In this document: positions 1 through 8,734 of the stretch, one piece after another
Layout of the letters: each line of letters begins with the position of its first letter
Numbering within the stretch: the first letter of the stretch is position 1
Origin: Seminavis robusta
Taxonomy: Eukaryota; Bacillariophyta; Bacillariophyceae; Naviculales; Naviculaceae
Assembly: GCA_903772945.1 (NCBI GenBank)
Contig: CAICTM010001675.1
Coordinates: 1-24,639, forward strand
Reading direction: 5' to 3'
Length of the DNA stretch: 24,639 bases
Translations under genes and position numbers: made by a program
The notes under the pieces: generated by a model
What the model was told of the DNA's origin: nothing
What the model saw: only the letters and a program-made list of their open reading frames with translations
Database searches by the model: none

Positions 1-756
1 TAGATTGACGTTCGAGTTATCTACTCAATCCATGCAGTTCCGTGTCAAAATGATGGCTGCATTGACAGGAACCTGATCATGGTTACATTGCCATCCACAG
101 GGAAACTGTTGAAGATAATAAAGGGATGAAAGCCCGAAAAGCACGAGCGGATGTATGAAGAATTGTAGTTTCTTCACAATTTCGTGACATCATCCCTGCC
201 GTTCTGGACCGCTTAGTGTTGCTTATTTGCCATTCCAACCTAGCTAGAATGCGTACTCAGAGGGACGAAAGACGCAAGTGGTGTCCCTTTGTAAGGTTTT
301 TAAATGTGCATAGTACTACATGTAGTGACAATCTCATCGAATTCTTCGATAGGAGCAACACCAGGACCACGGCCCAGCCAACAATTGGACCTTGACCTAG
401 CCCAACACAACGGACTCACCTGGCCTGGACCTAGAACCACACATGTTCCAGAGTTCCAGACACCGGTACGGCACATACCTAGGCAAGGCGCAAAATCATA
501 AGAAAATTTGCTCCAGAAAGATATTGCCCAAAGGGCTGCAAAGGGGATTGGTGGACCATGGACCATGGCCACTGAAAAACGCTTACGGATTGAATGATTC
601 GATTCTGTTCTGTTCGGAGAGGAGGCTCACTCCTTCGTTGCTTCGATCAATCCTCTAACTCCGCGGGTGGATCTACATGTAGCTACTGGTAGAGTAGCTA
701 GCAAGGTGCCGGTTGCTGGTGGGCTGGGCTGCTCCGTGATCCCGAGCTGTGTGCTA
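1..756. other. Intergenic, no supported gene
   Basis: No convincing gene is visible here. The open frames at 304-501 and 443-658 are short, lack family motifs and overlap one another. One plus-strand frame in the first 290 bases reads like protein for short stretches, but several stops break it, so at most it is an old coding relic. The right end runs into the outer terminal inverted repeat that starts at 757. Confidence 0.5.
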
Positions 757-836
757 CTACAGGAAAGTCCCGCAAAAGCTGAATTCTGCGATACTCTCTT
801 AATTAAACAACCTGAACTGTTGAATAAGGACGTTAA

Positions 837-902
837 GTGTTGAAAAAGTGTTGAAAAAGTGTTGATTAAGTGTTGAAAAAGTGTTGATTAACTGTTGATT
901 CT
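837..902 (+). repeat. Left 11-bp A-tract array
   Basis: Six head-to-tail 11-bp units, GTGTTGAAAAA and variants ending in ATTAA, run from 837 to 902 with no gaps. A-runs repeated at about one helical turn are expected to bend DNA (established behaviour of phased A-tracts). A same-strand copy lies at 1428-1493. Confidence 0.85.
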
Positions 903-909
903 CCTTCAG

Positions 910-1324
910 CAACTGGACCTCTGTGGAAACGTCATTCGTGGCAAATTACTTAAGAGACGATACACCAAGGCTTAGGAGACGATCGAAATGATTTAAGAGA
1001 CGATAGCTTTCGTCTCCTATATTTAGGAGACGATTCATTAGGAGACGTTCCATTTAGGAGACGATCGTTTCGAAATAGGAGACGATCCGAAAGATTTAGG
1101 AGACGAAACCATACAGTTTACATGGTGCACTTAGGAGACGATCCGTTGAGAATAGGAGACGATCCGTTGAAAATAGGAGACGATTTAAGAGGAGACGAAA
1201 GATTTAAGAGACGATCCGTTTCGTCTCCTATTTTTAGGAGACGAAATCCATTAAATAGGAGACGATCAAAAGGATTTAGGAGACGATCGGTTGCACGACT
1301 CGAGTTTCCACAGAGGTCCTGTTG
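910..1324. mobile_element. Inner inverted-repeat element carrying the GAGACG array
   Basis: The 21-bp terminal repeats at 910-930 and 1304-1324 are inverted copies with a single mismatch and share GGACCTCTGTGGAAAC. The interior is almost entirely an array of TTAGGAGACGAT-like units. A small central inverted repeat (ACCAT at 1108-1112, ATGGT at 1122-1126) has the same midpoint, 1117, as the terminal repeats. There is no coding capacity beyond frames generated by the repeat itself. It is nested in the 757-1573 element and may have inserted later. Confidence 0.7.
951..1285 (+). repeat. GAGACG array with mirror-symmetric spacing
   Basis: Sixteen plus-strand GAGACG copies start at 954, 976, 997, 1027, 1042, 1058, 1079, 1100, 1135, 1156, 1177, 1192, 1208, 1238, 1259 and 1280. 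Steps are 22, 21, 30, 15, 16, 21, 21, 35, 21, 21, 15, 16, 30, 21, 21. Most copies sit in a TTAGGAGACGAT context. Two inverted copies (CGTCTC at 1011 and 1222) fill the two 30-bp gaps, and 1219-1246 can form a 12-bp perfect stem with a 4-nt loop. Confidence 0.9.
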
Positions 1325-1427
1325 AAAATACTGTTGAAAATTTGTACATAATTTTCAACACTTTTACTGCAAACTACTAGTACTGGATTCAACAGGTGTT
1401 GAAAACAGTGTTGAACTGTATTCAACA

Positions 1428-1493
1428 GTGTTGAAAAAGTGTTGAAAAGGTGTTGAAAAAGTGTTGAAAAAGTGTTGACTAACTGTTTAACGA
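1428..1493 (+). repeat. Right 11-bp A-tract array
   Basis: Six 11-bp units (GTGTTGAAAAA, GTGTTGAAAAG and variants) run from 1428 to 1493 in the same direction as the array at 837-902. Between 1332 and 1425 there are further scattered units in both orientations, including an inverted pair GTTGAAAA/TTTTCAAC. Confidence 0.85.
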
Positions 1494-1573
1494 ATCTCTT
1501 GACTGTTGAAACAAATATCAACACTTTTACATAGCCTTTCAGCGATTTCAGCATTTGCGGGACTTTCCAGTAG

Positions 1574-1947
1574 CGGTAACGCAGAAACCGGACAAATGTG
1601 TCGTACCGGTAAAAGCTGCTAGTTTTTGCGGTACGTCGTAGCGCAGAAACCGGACAAATGTGTCGTAAGCTGCCGAAGCAGAGCAACCAAAAGAGTCCCG
1701 CAAGCAGCAAGCAGGATCTCCTCGGAACACAAAGGAACTAGAGACTGGCACGAGGCAACAGAACTGTGGCTTGATGGGTTGACTCTGTCAATCCCAGTAA
1801 ATTATATTTATAATACTCACTTTTTGCTGCAATTGATAAAACCAACTGGTGATGAAATTAGCATTGAATGTTGCATGCCCTCTTTCCTAACCAGACAGGC
1901 CACTGGCAGAGATGGAGCGCAGCTTCGGGCTGAACCGTACGACACCA
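1574..1947. other. Spacer between the two elements, with a 25-bp direct repeat
   Basis: A 25-bp sequence starting GCAGAAACCGGACAAATGTG occurs perfectly at 1581-1605 and again at 1643-1667, 62 bp apart. The rest of the spacer shows no supported gene. The open frame at 1626-1994 runs into the next element and has no recognisable motif. Confidence 0.6.
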
Positions 1948-2024
1948 GGAGCGTTCCTCAATCGTGCATGACTTTAAATCCGACCCTAATTTAGGGTCGG
2001 TTTGGGGGAATCCGTCCCTAAATA

Positions 2025-2153
2025 TAGGGACGGTTTCGAAACCCGACCCTAAATCGAAACCCGTCCCTAAATTAGGGACGTTTTTTCAGAAACCGTCCCT
2101 ATTTTTCAGAAACCGTCCCTATTTTTAGGGTCGGTTTCGAAACCCGACCCTAA
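2025..2153 (+). repeat. 129-bp internal direct repeat, copy 1
   Basis: This segment recurs at 2200-2328 with one visible difference (near 2288). Both copies carry the full series of paired GGGACGG and GGGTCGG words. Near identity suggests a recent duplication or conversion inside the element. Confidence 0.9.
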
Positions 2154-2199
2154 TATTGGTGCGTTTTCAATGTATTTACCAGGCAGTCCCGTTTCTATT

Positions 2200-2328
2200 T
2201 AGGGACGGTTTCGAAACCCGACCCTAAATCGAAACCCGTCCCTAAATTAGGGACGTTTTTTCAGAAACCGTCCCTATTTTTCAGAAAACGTCCCTATTTT
2301 TAGGGTCGGTTTCGAAACCCGACCCTAA
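2200..2328 (+). repeat. 129-bp internal direct repeat, copy 2
   Basis: Second copy of 2025-2153. A 46-bp unique spacer at 2154-2199, which lacks the GGGWCGG words, separates the copies and forms the middle of the element. Confidence 0.9.
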
Positions 2329-2423
2329 AGGGAATCCGACCCTAAATCCGACCCTATTTTAGGGTTGGTTTCATGCACGATTGAGGAACGCTCCAGTACT
2401 TCGTACCAGTACTGTACTCCTTA

Positions 2424-2568
2424 CCAGTACTGTACGAGCAGCTTCGATTTATCTGATTCAAACGCGTGCCGGCTTTTCTTGTACACCTCTACGAGTGCTG
2501 GTGTGAAATGTACGAAGAAGCTCGGCTCGCGTTTGAATTATTAGAAACGAAGCTGCCTGTACTCGTAA
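2424..2568. repeat. Long imperfect hairpin
   Basis: The arm at about 2436-2485 (including CAGCTTCG and ATTCAAACGCG) is matched in inverted orientation by 2512-2557 (CGCGTTTGAAT and CGAAGCTG). The stem is about 45-50 bp with several mismatches and a loop of about 25 nt. It is preceded by a two-copy ACCAGTACTGTAC repeat from 2406 to 2436. It may be a small decayed foldback element or a transcribed hairpin; nothing indicates which. Confidence 0.55.
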
Positions 2569-2646
2569 AAGAACCGAGAACCCATCCTCAAATCAGTCAG
2601 AGAGCATGATTTACAAGCCGGTGAAGCTGGCAGTCAAACTTCAGCA

Positions 2647-2658
2647 TTTAGGGTTAGA
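2647..2658 (+). promoter_or_regulatory. Telobox-like motif upstream of the rhomboid gene
   Basis: TTTAGGGTTAGA lies about 390 bp before the rhomboid start. The plant telobox is AAACCCTAA or its complement, a known promoter element of translation and ribosome-biogenesis genes. Whether it functions in this organism is not known. The 5' region from 2569 to 3049 shows no other gene. Confidence 0.3.
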
Positions 2659-3049
2659 TCTTTCTTTGAGGAAGAACATTTATTTTGATGCATCGCCAAA
2701 AAGCACACTCCATCATACACAAAGTTCGAACGGATCTGGGATCTTCGCTTGCTAACTTTGCTCCGTCAATCACCATCGTCGGTGCAAAGTCGACGATGAC
2801 AAGAACCTACCGTACATTGAGGACCTCAATCACCCTTTCGTTTCTCTTCAACCTCAGTCTTGATAATCACAGATAGATAAGAAACGAGCTGGAAACGTCT
2901 CGGGACCGTTTGAGGGCGCAAGACAAGAAACGAATTGGAAACGTCTCTTCCCATGTCGACCAAACCAAACCATATGAATCGACAACGCACACAAATCCAG
3001 AATCTTCTATCATAGTTAAAACAAACAACACGTGGAAACCAGGACGACA

Positions 3050-4814
3050 ATGATGAACCCTTTGGATCTTTCTTGCGCTGCTGATAATGTTAGACGATCC
3101 ACTGCTTGTCGAGATCCTGAGGCTTGTCGCACGGAGGAAGAGTTGACACATCATCATGATATCAACACCGGCAGCATTAGTAAAGCGGTTTTTGATCAAA
3201 GTGCGGCCGTGTTCGATCCTGCTCAATGCCTGGCGCTTGATAAGTCTCTCTTTGATGAAACCTTGGAAGACCAAGAAAGTAGTATCTTGTCAGAAGATGA
3301 ACAGGAACGAGGAAAGCCATGGCTAGGACCAGAAAAAAACGCCACGTCTCCTCTTCCCATTCCAATCCAACACGTCAATCCCATGGCGAGCTCTCTGCAG
3401 CGACCAGCAGTACAATTTGCAGATACTGTGGTGGAGTACAATGATGAAGAAGATTTGGAAGTGGGCAAGACATGCTGTAACTCCTGGAATCGACCAAACT
3501 CCATTGGGGACCTTGTGACTGCTATTCGCAATCGACAAGTAGTTGACCGAGATGGATCTGTGGAACGCCGCATACAAGACTTTGAACGTGCCCGTACGTT
3601 GCGCCAGGACAAGTACCGGGCATCACGTCCATGGGGCATCTTGGGCATGTTTGATCATTTGTCAGGTATTCGCGACGATCTGCAATGGGCGGAACATGCG
3701 GCAGCACGAAGAGCCCAGCAGGAACCATACGTGGGATGGGCTGACTACATGAAGGACCATGAACGCAACTACCACCGTCTCCCGGTATTCGTCATTGCCG
3801 TGACAATCATCAGCACGGTCATGTTTATCTACACAATGTCGCTGGCAGATTGGAAGTTTGCTCCTCCAAAGGTAAGGATTGTGCAACATTGGTGTGCGGG
3901 GATATTGTGCTCATTGTATGCCAGAGATCCTCACATACATTGTTATCTGGTTTCGCTTCAGGTCAACCCAATGATTGGTCCACCACCAGAGGCACTTTTG
4001 GAAGCGGGCGCTTTGAACAGCTATCTTGTCGTTGTTGAAGGACAATGGTACGTTCTCTATTTTGGTTGTTTTCGAGGTCGTTGCTTGTCTCATGAATGAA
4101 TCGCATCCTCAACCCACACTGTCATTCCCGTCTGATCATTGCAGGTGGAGATTGTTTGCTCCTTTGGTTCTCCATGCTGGGATCATCCATTTTGTATTCA
4201 ACATGCTGGCAATCTGGTTTATTGGCGGCCCACTAGAAAAGATCCACGGTTCTACAAACGTTGGTTGCCTGTTTGTCATATCTGCTGTGGGAGGAAATGT
4301 CTTGAGTGCCGCATTGCAGCCAAATGTGATCAGTGTTGGAGCTTCTGGCGGCATTTTCGGATTGGTGGGTGTCTGCTTGGCAGATATCTTTGTCAATTGG
4401 GATCTTCTATTCCTGAACCTTGGCAACGAAGATGAACGAACCCCCTGCAACAATATACAAGTGCTCTTTTGGCTCTTATTTGATGTTCTTGTCAACTTTA
4501 TGTTGGGATTGACTCCCTTCATTGACAACTTTGCTCACATGGGAGGCCTGTTCTATGGAATCTTCTACGCACTTCCTCTTGTTGACCGACTTGGTATGCA
4601 TTTCTTTGGTCAACTGGGATTCTGCTTCAAGCTACAGAACTGTTCTCTACGCGCCTTTGGGTTCATGGCAGGATGTACCCTGCTTTTAGTGAGTTCCCTT
4701 CTTCTCCTAAAGAGTGACGGATACAGCTCTCCTTGTGAACGATGCCGATTCATTTCGTGTGCACCATTTCCTTTCTGGAAGGAGGAGAAATGGTGGGATT
4801 GCTCTCTGGAATGA
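3050..4814 (+). CDS. Rhomboid-family intramembrane serine protease
   Basis: Predicted multi-pass membrane protease that cuts transmembrane substrates. The three-exon model is 3050-3871, 3962-4047 and 4145-4814, giving 525 aa. Introns are 3872-3961 (90 nt, GTAAGG to TTCAG) and 4048-4144 (97 nt, GTACGT to TGCAG). The first ATG of the frame, followed by a second ATG, was taken as start. Residues 1-240 are a hydrophilic, presumably cytosolic region; the first membrane segment is near 245-264. The joined exons restore QWWRLFAPLVLHAGIIHFVFN-type rhomboid sequence from about 302. Catalytic Ser is S370 in VGASGGIFG, and catalytic His is H434 in AHMGGLFYG. Both are intact, so it should be active rather than an inactive iRhom. 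The C-terminal PCERC...SC...W cysteine/tryptophan tail resembles plant-type RBL proteins. Substrate and membrane are unknown. Confidence 0.9.
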
Positions 4815-5668
4815 AAGAATTTGTTTGGCCAGCGGATTCTCTTGTTCAGAAACTACACAACATGGCGGATTCATCTGTCAGCTCCAGACGCAGTCTACAC
4901 AAATTGTAATGTAATATTATGCTTTATTATTCTAAATTCCTTTGATGATTTCCAAAGCTTGCACTGGAATTTCTTGACTATTATTCTAGCTAAAACATCC
5001 CAGACTTTGTGTCGTGTCTGCAGTGGCCAACATCCCCTCCCTCCCGCTCCTCATGGCCTGTCCTCTCTAGCAAAGTACAGGTACAGTTATGATATCATTT
5101 GCCAATCGCCATTGCCTACCGTTTGCCCACAATCCACACCAAAACCTGGCTCGTCCTCCCAAGCTGTCCTCATGCAAGAACCAACTGCCTTCATGCCACA
5201 TGTACCGGTATCTCACTTGAAACTACAGAACTTGACACTCCGATTGACATATGTTTGTTCGCGCAAGAGAAGTGCCGCCAAACCGCTACTGTACTGTAAG
5301 CCATCTTGCTCGTTGCCTCGATAACCCGTAAGATTTATGTTACTCTTCCACAAGCGAACGAATTCCGTTACCTCAAGACCCTAAGAAAAGCTTATTCAAT
5401 GTGGCTTTTCATTACAAAACGGGAACTGCCATGTGTGTACCGACTCCTTGCCGGCTTTCCATCGCCAAATTGTTCACTTTTTGCTCAATTCTGCGCATTG
5501 CAAGAAACCAAGGCGAATGCAGGCCATGGCATGTCTGTTCCGTCAAGTCAAAAGACACCAAGATAGATCAAAGCTTCCTCAGGCTTGCAAGACACCAGTA
5601 TCCCATCAGTCGTTGGCTTTCTCTAGACACCAGAAATACTAGTAGTGGAAGCTTTGTGAAGGAATACC
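4815..5668. other. Intergenic between rhomboid and TPR genes
   Basis: No supported gene. An AT-rich stretch near 4905-4960 is a plausible 3' end for the rhomboid transcript. The rest probably holds the 5' region of the TPR gene. Open frames at 4821-5324, 5306-5566 and 5401-5703 have no recognisable motif. Confidence 0.5.
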
Positions 5669-8600
5669 ATGGCTACCCCTCTGAGACAACGTTCCCGCAG
5701 TAAGAGCGATCCTGCCTTGGGCTCTACGAATTCAAATAGGACAAGCGCCAATAGCCTTACGAGTAACAGATCCAGTCTGAAGAGCCGTCAATCATCTTCT
5801 CCCACCAAGAGAGTGCTCCGTGAAAGTCAGCAAAAGGGCGAGACGGGTAGCAGCAATACACGCAGCGTGTTCAAGTTCGTGGCTGGCCATGACGATGATC
5901 AGGTGACGACGACACCCGTGCGACGGTTACTACACGAAAAGGAAAACAACCATAACAACAGCAGTAGCACCAAGACTCCCAACAACAACAACACACCGGA
6001 TCCATCTCAGCCACGGTTATCGTCAATTTTGTCCTCCGTGGATCGCGTGGTCGTCTTGTCTCGCGAGAAAATCGATACGGTTAGCAGTCCCAATAGTTAC
6101 AAACCATGTCACTCTACTGGGATACTGGGAATTCGGCCTCCAGAAGAAGATATCGTCAGTGTTATCACGCCCATTCGGCTGTTGCAACCGGCGCTGGAGC
6201 AAAAACAGAAACGAGATAAACCGGCCGAATCTACAGACGACACGAGGAACGCACCAACACCGGTGACTCCAGATCAAAAACCGAAAGTTGCTGCTGACGC
6301 CGATGAGACAGCTGATACGAACCAATGTCAGGCAATGGTGTTGTATGCGACTCCTCGACAACCTATCGTTTCTCCCTTGCGGATGATATTTGGTTCTCGA
6401 GGAGCCTCCAACTGGCAAAAATCTTCGTCTCGATACGTCTCCACGAAGTCAATGGTTTCCCTGCTTTTTGGGTTTCTCTCATCTTACCTTCCATTGATTC
6501 AGGCATGGATCAAGCAATCCAAATCTTCCAGTAGTCGTCGCCGACGATCGAGTATTACCAATTCGAATACGTCTCTACCGACAACAACTATCCATGTGGA
6601 TGATGGTGATGCGGATTTGTCTGACAGCACCACCAGTCTAGTGATCTATAATGACAAGGACAGCAAGCACGACAACCAACAACAACAGCAACAGAAAACA
6701 ACAGATGCCCTTAAGGAAGCTGCTGCGCCCCTTCCTGAAGTCTTGTCAGATAACGAAACCAAGTACGGTATTGCCTTGTTCCAACTGCTTTTACTCAAGA
6801 ACAAGATCATGCTGTGCGAGCAAAATGACGACGCCGACGACAACAGCACTAACTTTAGCAACAAACAAGAGCTTGCCCAATATCTGGAACTCACCGTGCA
6901 AACACTCGAGTATTGCATTGAGCTACGAGGAGAAAAACATGCCACTCCCTTGCGCATGGAACTGGCACAAGCCTTGGACGTTCTTGGCGGTCTCTATCGG
7001 GACTGCATTCGCGATTATCCACAGGCGTTTGTCTACTACACGAGAGCCTTGGAAACAAAGTCATTCATTTACGGTGCTGAAGCCAGAAACTTGGATTTGG
7101 CATCGTCTATGGAAACACTCGGTGTCCTGATGCGAGATCGATTGCCAGGATGCATCCCCGATTCGATTCGTTGCTTTCAGCAGGCACTCACCATGAAACG
7201 AAAGGTCTACGAACGATGCTTGCCGCAACCCAATGCCAACAACAAGCAGTGGGCCGAATTGGCACAAACCTATCACAGTTTAGGTTTGGCACATGACATG
7301 TCGGCCGACTATCCGAATGCAGTGCTGTACTACGAAAAATCCCTGACCGCACGACACAAACAACAGCAATACCTCAATCACAAATACGGTCATACGCTGC
7401 GTCAAGAACGGCGCAAGCAGCAGGCGCTGGCCAAGGCCAACCAAAAACGTGTTGCTACCTTGTTCAATCTGGGTTGCGTTTCGGAAAAGTTGAACAAGTT
7501 GGAAGATGCAAGAGCCTACTTGGAGGAAGCGCTGCAGATGCAGTATCAGCTTCACAACACATATCGCCATGTGCTGGCGGATGCTTCGTCGTCAACCTAC
7601 TCTTTCTCGGAAAGCAACAACGACTACGGCAGTGCTGGCGCTGGTGAGAATAACAGCTTGATTGGGACCCTCTTCCGACTGGCGTCCATATACGAACAGT
7701 GCAAAGAGCTTGAAGGGGCCTACAGGTACTACAAAATTGCGCTCGACATTCATTACCAAGCAATGCAAAGTCCCAACAATGCTGCCAAACAAAGTGCAGC
7801 CAGGACCCCTCACCCACTCCTGTTGGCGCTCTTGCATGGAGCAGCCACCGCGTCGAACCTATTGGGGCACTACGAAGACTCCTTGTTTGCATACGAGTCG
7901 TTGATTGAGACACTGCGGCTCAAAGGAGCCGCAGACAAGCGTCTCCTCATACCAACTTTACACCACTTGGGAATGTTGAACGATGTCCTGGGTCATGTCC
8001 AGAAAGCCAGCAAGTACTATCGTCATGCACTCATGCTCGTAGACACCGACAGCAATTGGAAAGAGTCCGCCGTGGCACGCAATATACGAATGAATGTTCT
8101 TTGCTTGGCCGACCCGTCCTCGGAAGACCCCAAGCACAAGATCCACGCGCTATCTTCGACACCGACCAAAAGCCCCCGAAACAGCGCCAACGCCAAGAAC
8201 CATGCTGCCTTTGATCATGTCCGACGCTACTTTTTGGACAACATCAAACGCTACTACAAACGTCAGGATTATGTTCACAAGGATGCTGCTCTGGCAATTA
8301 CGTACCGCAACGCCGCTCTTCTGTCGGCAAACCGCGTCCGCGGCCTTTCCGATGCTCGCACGTACTACGAACAATACTTGGAAACAGTGTGGTATCATAC
8401 GTTTAGAGAGGACGAAAACCACAGCCCTCCAAGCAGCGGCGGCAATGACAAGCATACGATTCTATCATCTCGTTGTCTGGTAGTCAGTCAAGCCCTTTAT
8501 GCCCTAGGCATTCTGGAACGCAAGATGCGTCAGTACGCAGCAGCTCGTCACTATCAAAACGAGGGCCTTATGTTGCTCAACAAAATCAAAAAGCAGGAAC

Positions 8601-8734
8601 TGCAGTACAACGGCGGTTGTACCACCATGACGCAGGCGGAAGCGAAACGACGCGCTAACCTGGCAACTGCAATCGAGAAGGAGGTGAAGTTGCTAAACGG
8701 TGGAATAAAGTGGGTGTCCTTCTTGATGGAGTGA
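5669..8734 (+). CDS. Large TPR (kinesin-light-chain-like) repeat protein
   Basis: Single-exon frame of 1021 aa starting at ATG 5669. Residues 1-370 are Ser/Thr/Asn/Gln-rich and probably disordered, with a poly-Gln run near 336-342. One hydrophobic stretch (about 260-282, VSLLFGFLSSYLPLIQAWI) could be a membrane or amphipathic segment. From about 370 to the end the protein is helical repeat sequence with repeated tetratricopeptide signatures such as LGGLYRDCIRDYPQAFVYY, LGLAHDMSADYPNAVLYYEK and LGCVSEKLNKLEDARAYLEE. The roughly 42-residue spacing and long intervals between helices resemble kinesin-light-chain-type TPRs. Such repeats bind partner proteins, but nothing here indicates which. It converges with the gene on the other strand that ends at 9243. 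Confidence 0.85.
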   Translation: MATPLRQRSRSKSDPALGSTNSNRTSANSLTSNRSSLKSRQSSSPTKRVLRESQQKGETGSSNTRSVFKFVAGHDDDQVTTTPVRRLLHEKENNHNNSSSTKTPNNNNTPDPSQPRLSSILSSVDRVVVLSREKIDTVSSPNSYKPCHSTGILGIRPPEEDIVSVITPIRLLQPALEQKQKRDKPAESTDDTRNAPTPVTPDQKPKVAADADETADTNQCQAMVLYATPRQPIVSPLRMIFGSRGASNWQKSSSRYVSTKSMVSLLFGFLSSYLPLIQAWIKQSKSSSSRRRRSSITNSNTSLPTTTIHVDDGDADLSDSTTSLVIYNDKDSKHDNQQQQQQKTTDALKEAAAPLPEVLSDNETKYGIALFQLLLLKNKIMLCEQNDDADDNSTNFSNKQELAQYLELTVQTLEYCIELRGEKHATPLRMELAQALDVLGGLYRDCIRDYPQAFVYYTRALETKSFIYGAEARNLDLASSMETLGVLMRDRLPGCIPDSIRCFQQALTMKRKVYERCLPQPNANNKQWAELAQTYHSLGLAHDMSADYPNAVLYYEKSLTARHKQQQYLNHKYGHTLRQERRKQQALAKANQKRVATLFNLGCVSEKLNKLEDARAYLEEALQMQYQLHNTYRHVLADASSSTYSFSESNNDYGSAGAGENNSLIGTLFRLASIYEQCKELEGAYRYYKIALDIHYQAMQSPNNAAKQSAARTPHPLLLALLHGAATASNLLGHYEDSLFAYESLIETLRLKGAADKRLLIPTLHHLGMLNDVLGHVQKASKYYRHALMLVDTDSNWKESAVARNIRMNVLCLADPSSEDPKHKIHALSSTPTKSPRNSANAKNHAAFDHVRRYFLDNIKRYYKRQDYVHKDAALAITYRNAALLSANRVRGLSDARTYYEQYLETVWYHTFREDENHSPPSSGGNDKHTILSSRCLVVSQALYALGILERKMRQYAAARHYQNEGLMLLNKIKKQELQYNGGCTTMTQAEAKRRANLATAIEKEVKLLNGGIKWVSFLME

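Larger units (their letters stand above)
757..1573. mobile_element. Outer inverted-repeat (MITE-like) element
   Basis: A 27-bp sequence at 757-783 is repeated in inverted orientation at 1547-1573 with two mismatches; both share the core GGAAAGTCCCGCAAA. The 817-bp interval has no transposase-like frame. Inside, two 66-bp arrays of an 11-bp GTGTTGAAAAA-type unit (837-902 and 1428-1493) lie exactly 80 bp from each end and read in the same direction. A second inverted-repeat element (910-1324) sits between them. No clear target-site duplication is visible, so the exact ends are uncertain. It is best read as a non-autonomous DNA element or a composite of nested insertions. Confidence 0.7.
1948..2394. 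mobile_element. Second inverted-repeat element with hairpin-array interior
   Basis: Perfect 24-bp terminal inverted repeats lie at 1948-1971 and 2371-2394 (core GCGTTCCTCAATCGTGCATG). The interior is built from two variants of one word on both strands, GGGACGG/CCGTCCC and GGGTCGG/CCGACCC, alternating around AATT and TTTCGAAA centres so that successive hairpins can form, for example at 1980-2000 and 2012-2033. It encodes nothing recognisable. No target-site duplication is obvious. It is probably a non-autonomous element related in design to the one at 910-1324. Confidence 0.75.

Noticed and set aside
304..658. Two overlapping small open frames
   Set aside because: No motif, no conserved start context and no neighbouring signal; chance frames are expected at this length.
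951..1285. CRISPR-like array
   Set aside because: Units are 6-12 bp with spacers of the same repeat material; there are no 25-40 bp repeats or unique spacers, and the context is eukaryotic.
1122..1325. 67-aa plus-strand open frame
   Set aside because: Translation of the GAGACG array, with no independent coding signal.
1276..1710. 144-aa minus-strand open frame
   Set aside because: Its repeated FNTFSTL-type sequence is just the translation of the 11-bp array.
1980..2368. Interstitial telomere tract
   Set aside because: TTTAGGG words are on both strands and always followed by ACGG or TCGG; they are not tandem telomere repeats.
3223..3648. 141-aa frame opposite the rhomboid gene
   Set aside because: Antisense shadow of exon 1, which has the real protein features.
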